In this document: positions 59,257-64,000 of the stretch, in pieces | Layout of the letters: each line of letters starts with the position of its first letter | How positions within the stretch are numbered: the stretch's first letter is position 1 | Origin: Yersinia vastinensis | GTDB taxonomy: Bacteria; Pseudomonadota; Gammaproteobacteria; Enterobacterales; Enterobacteriaceae | DNA: 64,000 nucleotides | Assembly: GCF_902726565.1 (NCBI RefSeq) | Contig: NZ_CACVAF010000003.1 | Location: forward strand, 372,001 to 436,000 | Direction of reading: 5' to 3' | Made by a program: the position numbers and the translations under genes | The notes under the pieces: model-generated | What the model saw: the letters and a program-made list of their open reading frames with translations, nothing else | Database searches by the model: none | Told to the model about the DNA's origin: nothing

Positions 59257-60822
59257 ATGCCGCAAACTATGACTACCCCGCCACCGCTGCTCCAAGTACG
59301 TGGTATTAGCAAACAGTTTTCCGGCGTAGTGGTATTGAAAAGTATCGACTTTACTCTGCAACCGGGCCAGGTTCATGCACTGTTAGGGGGGAATGGAGCG
59401 GGCAAATCAACACTGATGAAAATCATCGCCGGCGTGCTCCCCCCCGATAACGGCACTATTGAGATTAATGGGCAACCTTGTTTAAACCTCACACCTGCCA
59501 AGGCTCATCAACTGGGCATTTATCTGGTGCCGCAGGAACCGATGCTGTTTGCCAATCTGTCGGTGCAGGAAAATATCTTGTTCCGGTTACCCAAGCATCA
59601 AGCCGACAAGAAGAAGATGGCGCAGTTACTGCAAAGTTTGGGCTGCCATCTGGACTTAACGGCCAGTGCCGGTTCACTGGATGTTGCCGACCAACAATTA
59701 GTGGAGATCATGCGCGGCTTGATGCGTGATTCACGTATTTTAATTCTTGATGAACCTACCGCGTCGCTAACACCTGCGGAAACCAACCGTCTATTTAGCC
59801 AAATAAAAATGTTATTGCAGCAAGGCGTCGGTGTGGTCTTTATCTCTCACAAATTGCCGGAAATTCGTCAATTGGCCGATTGGGTTAGCGTCATGCGCGA
59901 TGGGGGCATTGCCCTGAGTGGCGCGACGGCTGATTTCTCAACCGACACCATTATTCAGGCGATCACACCACAGGCGAAAAATAGCGAGTTATCAGATACC
60001 CAAAAATTATGGCTAGAGCTGCCCGGTAACCGCCGATCTCAAGCTCGCGCCCAATCAAATCAACCGGTAATACAAGTGAACGATCTGAGCGGCGAAGGTT
60101 TTGCTCACATCTCTTTTGAAGTACGCGCGGGTGAAATCCTTGGGCTGGCAGGTGTCGTCGGTGCTGGCAGAACTGAATTGGCCGAAACGCTGTATGGCTT
60201 ACGCCCCGCCAGTGGTGGCCATGTCTTGCTGGAAGATATCAACATCACCACCATGAAAACCGTCAATCGGTTGGCTACCGGTCTGGTGTATCTGCCAGAA
60301 GACCGGCAGGCATCCGGGTTGTATCTGGATGCTCCCTTGAGCTGGAATGTGTGTGCGCTAACTCAAAGTAATCAGGGATTATGGACTCACCCGGCACAAG
60401 AGGCTGCCATTCTGGAGCGCTATCGTCGGGCGCTGAACATCAAATTCAATCACCTTGAGCAACCGGTAAGAACCTTATCCGGGGGAAACCAACAGAAACT
60501 ACTGATTGCCAAATGCCTGGAAGCCAATCCGTTATTGCTGATCATTGATGAACCCACCCGTGGCGTGGATGTGGCGGCCCGCAGTGATATTTATCAATTG
60601 ATCCGCAGCATTGCCGAACAACATGTGGCGATCATTTTTATTTCGTCTGATCTGGAAGAAGTGGTGCAGATGGCGGATCGCGTGTTGGTAATGCATCAAG
60701 GAGAAATCAGTGGCGCACTGGATGGCAGCGCCATGAACGTCGATACCATTATGCATTTGGCTTTCGGTGAACATCATGCCGACGCCCATCAGCCAGCTAA
60801 AAATGAGGGCGTATCATGTTGA
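59257..60822 (+). CDS. lsrA: AI-2 import ATP-binding protein LsrA
   Basis: Sugar-type ABC ATPase of 521 residues with two nucleotide-binding domains. The first has [16 protein letters not shown] (Walker A) and [10 protein letters not shown] (Walker B). The second has a degenerate P-loop [12 protein letters not shown], an intact LSGGNQQK signature and [12 protein letters not shown]. It powers AI-2 uptake with LsrC, LsrD and LsrB. GGAG precedes the ATG at 59257. It overlaps lsrC by seven bases. Confidence 0.96.
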   Translation: MPQTMTTPPPLLQVRGISKQFSGVVVLKSIDFTLQPGQVHALLGGNGAGKSTLMKIIAGVLPPDNGTIEINGQPCLNLTPAKAHQLGIYLVPQEPMLFANLSVQENILFRLPKHQADKKKMAQLLQSLGCHLDLTASAGSLDVADQQLVEIMRGLMRDSRILILDEPTASLTPAETNRLFSQIKMLLQQGVGVVFISHKLPEIRQLADWVSVMRDGGIALSGATADFSTDTIIQAITPQAKNSELSDTQKLWLELPGNRRSQARAQSNQPVIQVNDLSGEGFAHISFEVRAGEILGLAGVVGAGRTELAETLYGLRPASGGHVLLEDINITTMKTVNRLATGLVYLPEDRQASGLYLDAPLSWNVCALTQSNQGLWTHPAQEAAILERYRRALNIKFNHLEQPVRTLSGGNQQKLLIAKCLEANPLLLIIDEPTRGVDVAARSDIYQLIRSIAEQHVAIIFISSDLEEVVQMADRVLVMHQGEISGALDGSAMNVDTIMHLAFGEHHADAHQPAKNEGVSC

Positions 60823-61907
60823 AGTTTATCCAAAATAACCGCGAAGCGACTGCGCTGCTGGCGATTCTCGCCTTATTTGCCCTACTCGGTGTCATCGATC
60901 GTAATTATTTCAGCATGCAGACCTTCACCATGATCTTCAGCAGCGCGCAGATCCTGATCCTGCTGGCGATCGGGGCCACCATGGTGATGCTGACTCGCAA
61001 CATTGATGTCTCTGTCGGCTCAATTACAGGTCTGTGTGCCGTGACCGTCGGTATGGCGCTGAATGCGGGGTTCGGGCTAGCACTCTCCTGCCTGTTCGCT
61101 CTGCTTGTTGGCATGGTGACCGGCTTCTTTAATGGCATTTTGGTGACTTGGCTGAGGATCCCAGCGATTGTCGCCACTCTGGGAACATTGGGGCTGTACC
61201 GTGGCTTAATGCTCTTACTGACTGGTGGCAAATGGATCGAAGGGTTACCGGCAGACCTCAAAAGTTTATCAACGCCCATTCTGTTTTCTATCTCCCCTAT
61301 CGGCTGGCTGATTATGTTGCTGATTGTCGCGATGGCCCTATTGCTAGGGAAAACCGCCTTTGGCCGCAGCTTTTATGCCACTGGCGATAACTTGCAGGGC
61401 GCTCGCCAATTGGGGATCCGTACCGACAGCATTCGTATTTTTGCTTTCTCAATGAATGGCGTGATGGCGGCCCTTGCCGGGATCGTCTTCGCTTCACAGA
61501 TTGGCTTTATCCCGAACCAGACCGGTAGCGGGTTAGAGATGAAAGCCATCGCCGCCTGTGTGCTGGGTGGGATCAGTCTGTTGGGGGGCACCGGCACGAT
61601 TATTGGCGCAATCCTCGGCGCGTATCTCCTGACACAAATCGACAGCGTATTAGTCCTGCTACGCCTCCCTGCCTGGTGGAATGACTTTATCGCCGGCTTG
61701 GTGCTGCTGGGGGTGCTGGTCTTTGATGGCCGCCTACGTTGTGCTGTTGAACGCAATATCCGCCAACAGAAATATGCCAGATTCACTACCCAGCCAGTAA
61801 GGGCTGATAAGAAGAAAGAGAAAACCATCAGCAGTAAATCGTCGAGTGATAAACCCGCGAATAACAGCAAGCCTTTTAACAAAATCAAAAAAGAGGTGGC
61901 ACCATGA
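60816..61907 (+). CDS. lsrC: AI-2 import permease LsrC
   Basis: BPD_transp_2-type inner-membrane permease of 363 residues with about ten segments. It has the conserved [19 protein letters not shown] and the EAA-like [20 protein letters not shown] near residue 250. The ~50-residue C-terminal tail is Lys/Ser-rich and longer than in E. coli LsrC. It overlaps both lsrA and lsrD by a few bases. Confidence 0.95.
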   Translation: MLKFIQNNREATALLAILALFALLGVIDRNYFSMQTFTMIFSSAQILILLAIGATMVMLTRNIDVSVGSITGLCAVTVGMALNAGFGLALSCLFALLVGMVTGFFNGILVTWLRIPAIVATLGTLGLYRGLMLLLTGGKWIEGLPADLKSLSTPILFSISPIGWLIMLLIVAMALLLGKTAFGRSFYATGDNLQGARQLGIRTDSIRIFAFSMNGVMAALAGIVFASQIGFIPNQTGSGLEMKAIAACVLGGISLLGGTGTIIGAILGAYLLTQIDSVLVLLRLPAWWNDFIAGLVLLGVLVFDGRLRCAVERNIRQQKYARFTTQPVRADKKKEKTISSKSSSDKPANNSKPFNKIKKEVAP

Positions 61908-62905
61908 GTTTATATCGACGTTACGGATGGGAACTGACTCTGGCCGGATTATTGGTACTGGAAATCCTGCTGTTTGGTTTATCGAATCCGCGCATGTTAG
62001 ATATCAATGTGCTGCTGTTCAGTACCAGCGACTTTATCTGCATCGGAATAGTGGCCCTGCCGCTGACAATGGTGATTGTCAGCGGCGGTATTGATATCTC
62101 ATTTGGCTCTACCATTGGATTGTGTTCCATATTCTTGGGTGTGATGTTCCAAGCCGGTGTGCCAATGAGTATCGCTATTCCGCTTACCTTTTTGGTTGGG
62201 GCGCTGTGTGGCCTGATTAACGCGGGGCTAATTCTGTATACCGGTGTCAATCCGCTAGTTATCACTCTTGGCACCATGTATCTGTTCGGTGGTAGCGCCT
62301 TACTGTTGTCGGGGATGTCGGGCGCTACAGGCTATGAGGGGATTGGCGGTTTCCCAACAGCCTTTACCGATTTTGCTAACCAAACCCTCTTCGGCCTACC
62401 CGTACCTCTGGTTATCTTTATGGTCTGCGTGTTGCTGTTTTGGCTGTTAATGCACCGCACCCATAGCGGTCGCAACGTTTTCCTTATCGGGCAGAACAGT
62501 CGGGTGGCACGTTACAGCGCCCTGCCTGTCGCTCGTACCCTCTGTATTTTGTATGCCCTGACTGGCGTGGCATCTGCTATTTCCGCCGTCTTATTGGTGT
62601 CTTACTTCGGCTCGGCACGCTCTGATTTAGGCGCATCATTCCTGATGCCTGCGATCACGGCTGTCGTCTTGGGGGGGGCCAATATTTATGGCGGTTCTGG
62701 CTCCATCCTCGGCACTGCACTGGCGGTATTACTGGTGGGTTACTTGCAACAAGGCCTGCAAATGATTGGCACACCCAACCAGATATCCAGTGCACTGTCC
62801 GGTGCATTACTGATTCTGGTGGTGGTTGGTCGCTCCATTAGCCTACATCGGCACCTGATTTATGAATGGCTGCAACGTCGTCGCAGCAGACACACCCTAG
62901 GTTAG
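61904..62905 (+). CDS. lsrD: AI-2 import permease LsrD
   Basis: Second permease, 333 residues, similar topology to LsrC. It has [19 protein letters not shown] and [20 protein letters not shown]. It forms the heterodimeric channel with LsrC. ATG at 61904 overlaps lsrC by four bases (ATGA). Confidence 0.95.
   Translation: MSLYRRYGWELTLAGLLVLEILLFGLSNPRMLDINVLLFSTSDFICIGIVALPLTMVIVSGGIDISFGSTIGLCSIFLGVMFQAGVPMSIAIPLTFLVGALCGLINAGLILYTGVNPLVITLGTMYLFGGSALLLSGMSGATGYEGIGGFPTAFTDFANQTLFGLPVPLVIFMVCVLLFWLLMHRTHSGRNVFLIGQNSRVARYSALPVARTLCILYALTGVASAISAVLLVSYFGSARSDLGASFLMPAITAVVLGGANIYGGSGSILGTALAVLLVGYLQQGLQMIGTPNQISSALSGALLILVVVGRSISLHRHLIYEWLQRRRSRHTLG

Positions 62906-64000
<1,095 letters not shown>

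Overview
The window reads as chromosomal DNA of an enterobacterium in the Yersinia group. The order serB|smp-yjjJ-deoDBAC ... yjjV-yjjU-ytjA-osmY-prfC-rimI-holD|rsmC is the E. coli 98-100 min backbone with local replacements. ERIC-like repeats, a complete lsr locus, a scrKYABR sucrose locus and short dispersed palindromic elements fit Yersinia, perhaps the Y. enterocolitica side of the genus. The species cannot be fixed from the sequence alone. Both window ends cut genes: serB on the left and lsrB on the right.

Layout. 1-17,900: housekeeping and nucleoside catabolism. This holds serB/smp, a HipA-like yjjJ, the deo operon (deoC-deoA-deoB-deoD on the minus strand), a CNT nucleoside permease sharing a CRP/CytR promoter design with deoC, yjjV-yjjU-ytjA-osmY, prfC, rimI/holD, rsmC and an aldo-keto reductase. 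18,000-25,400: a LysR regulator, three identical tandem tRNA-Leu(CAG) genes, a Fur-controlled yjjZ-like gene, a membrane diguanylate cyclase, and an iron-uptake pair (FecA-like TonB receptor plus periplasmic binding protein) with Fur boxes. 25,500-40,260: a carbohydrate block with sucrose genes scrK-scrY-scrA-scrB-scrR, dhaR overlapping scrR, a pectin methylesterase, and the PTS-dependent dihydroxyacetone kinase operon gldA-dhaK-dhaL-dhaM.

40,260-44,600 is the standout. It is a visibly AT-rich, foreign-looking island of four tightly packed plus-strand genes. They are a 25-codon peptide gene with its own ribosome binding site, a SagB-type nitroreductase-fold dehydrogenase, a NodU/CmcH/TobZ-type carbamoyltransferase, and an MFS exporter. 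A hairpin separates the peptide from the enzymes; the enzymes and exporter overlap by a few bases. I read it as a candidate biosynthetic locus for a ribosomally made, modified small molecule (RiPP-like). It has no YcaO, ThiF/E1, radical SAM or protease gene, and I do not recognise it as a described class.

44,650-59,050: an RND efflux pair facing the island, a LapA-like membrane protein, arcA-arcD (arginine deiminase and antiporter, with no arcB/arcC here), a 1.3-kb AT-rich gene-free stretch with periodic repeats and hairpins, an O-antigen-ligase-like protein with a WaaQ-like heptosyltransferase, then lsrK and lsrR. 59,100-64,000: lsrA-lsrC-lsrD-lsrB (AI-2 import), divergent from lsrRK across a control region with a CRP site and two LsrR-type operators. 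Four related palindromic elements lie just downstream of deoB, the CNT permease, lsrK and lsrR.
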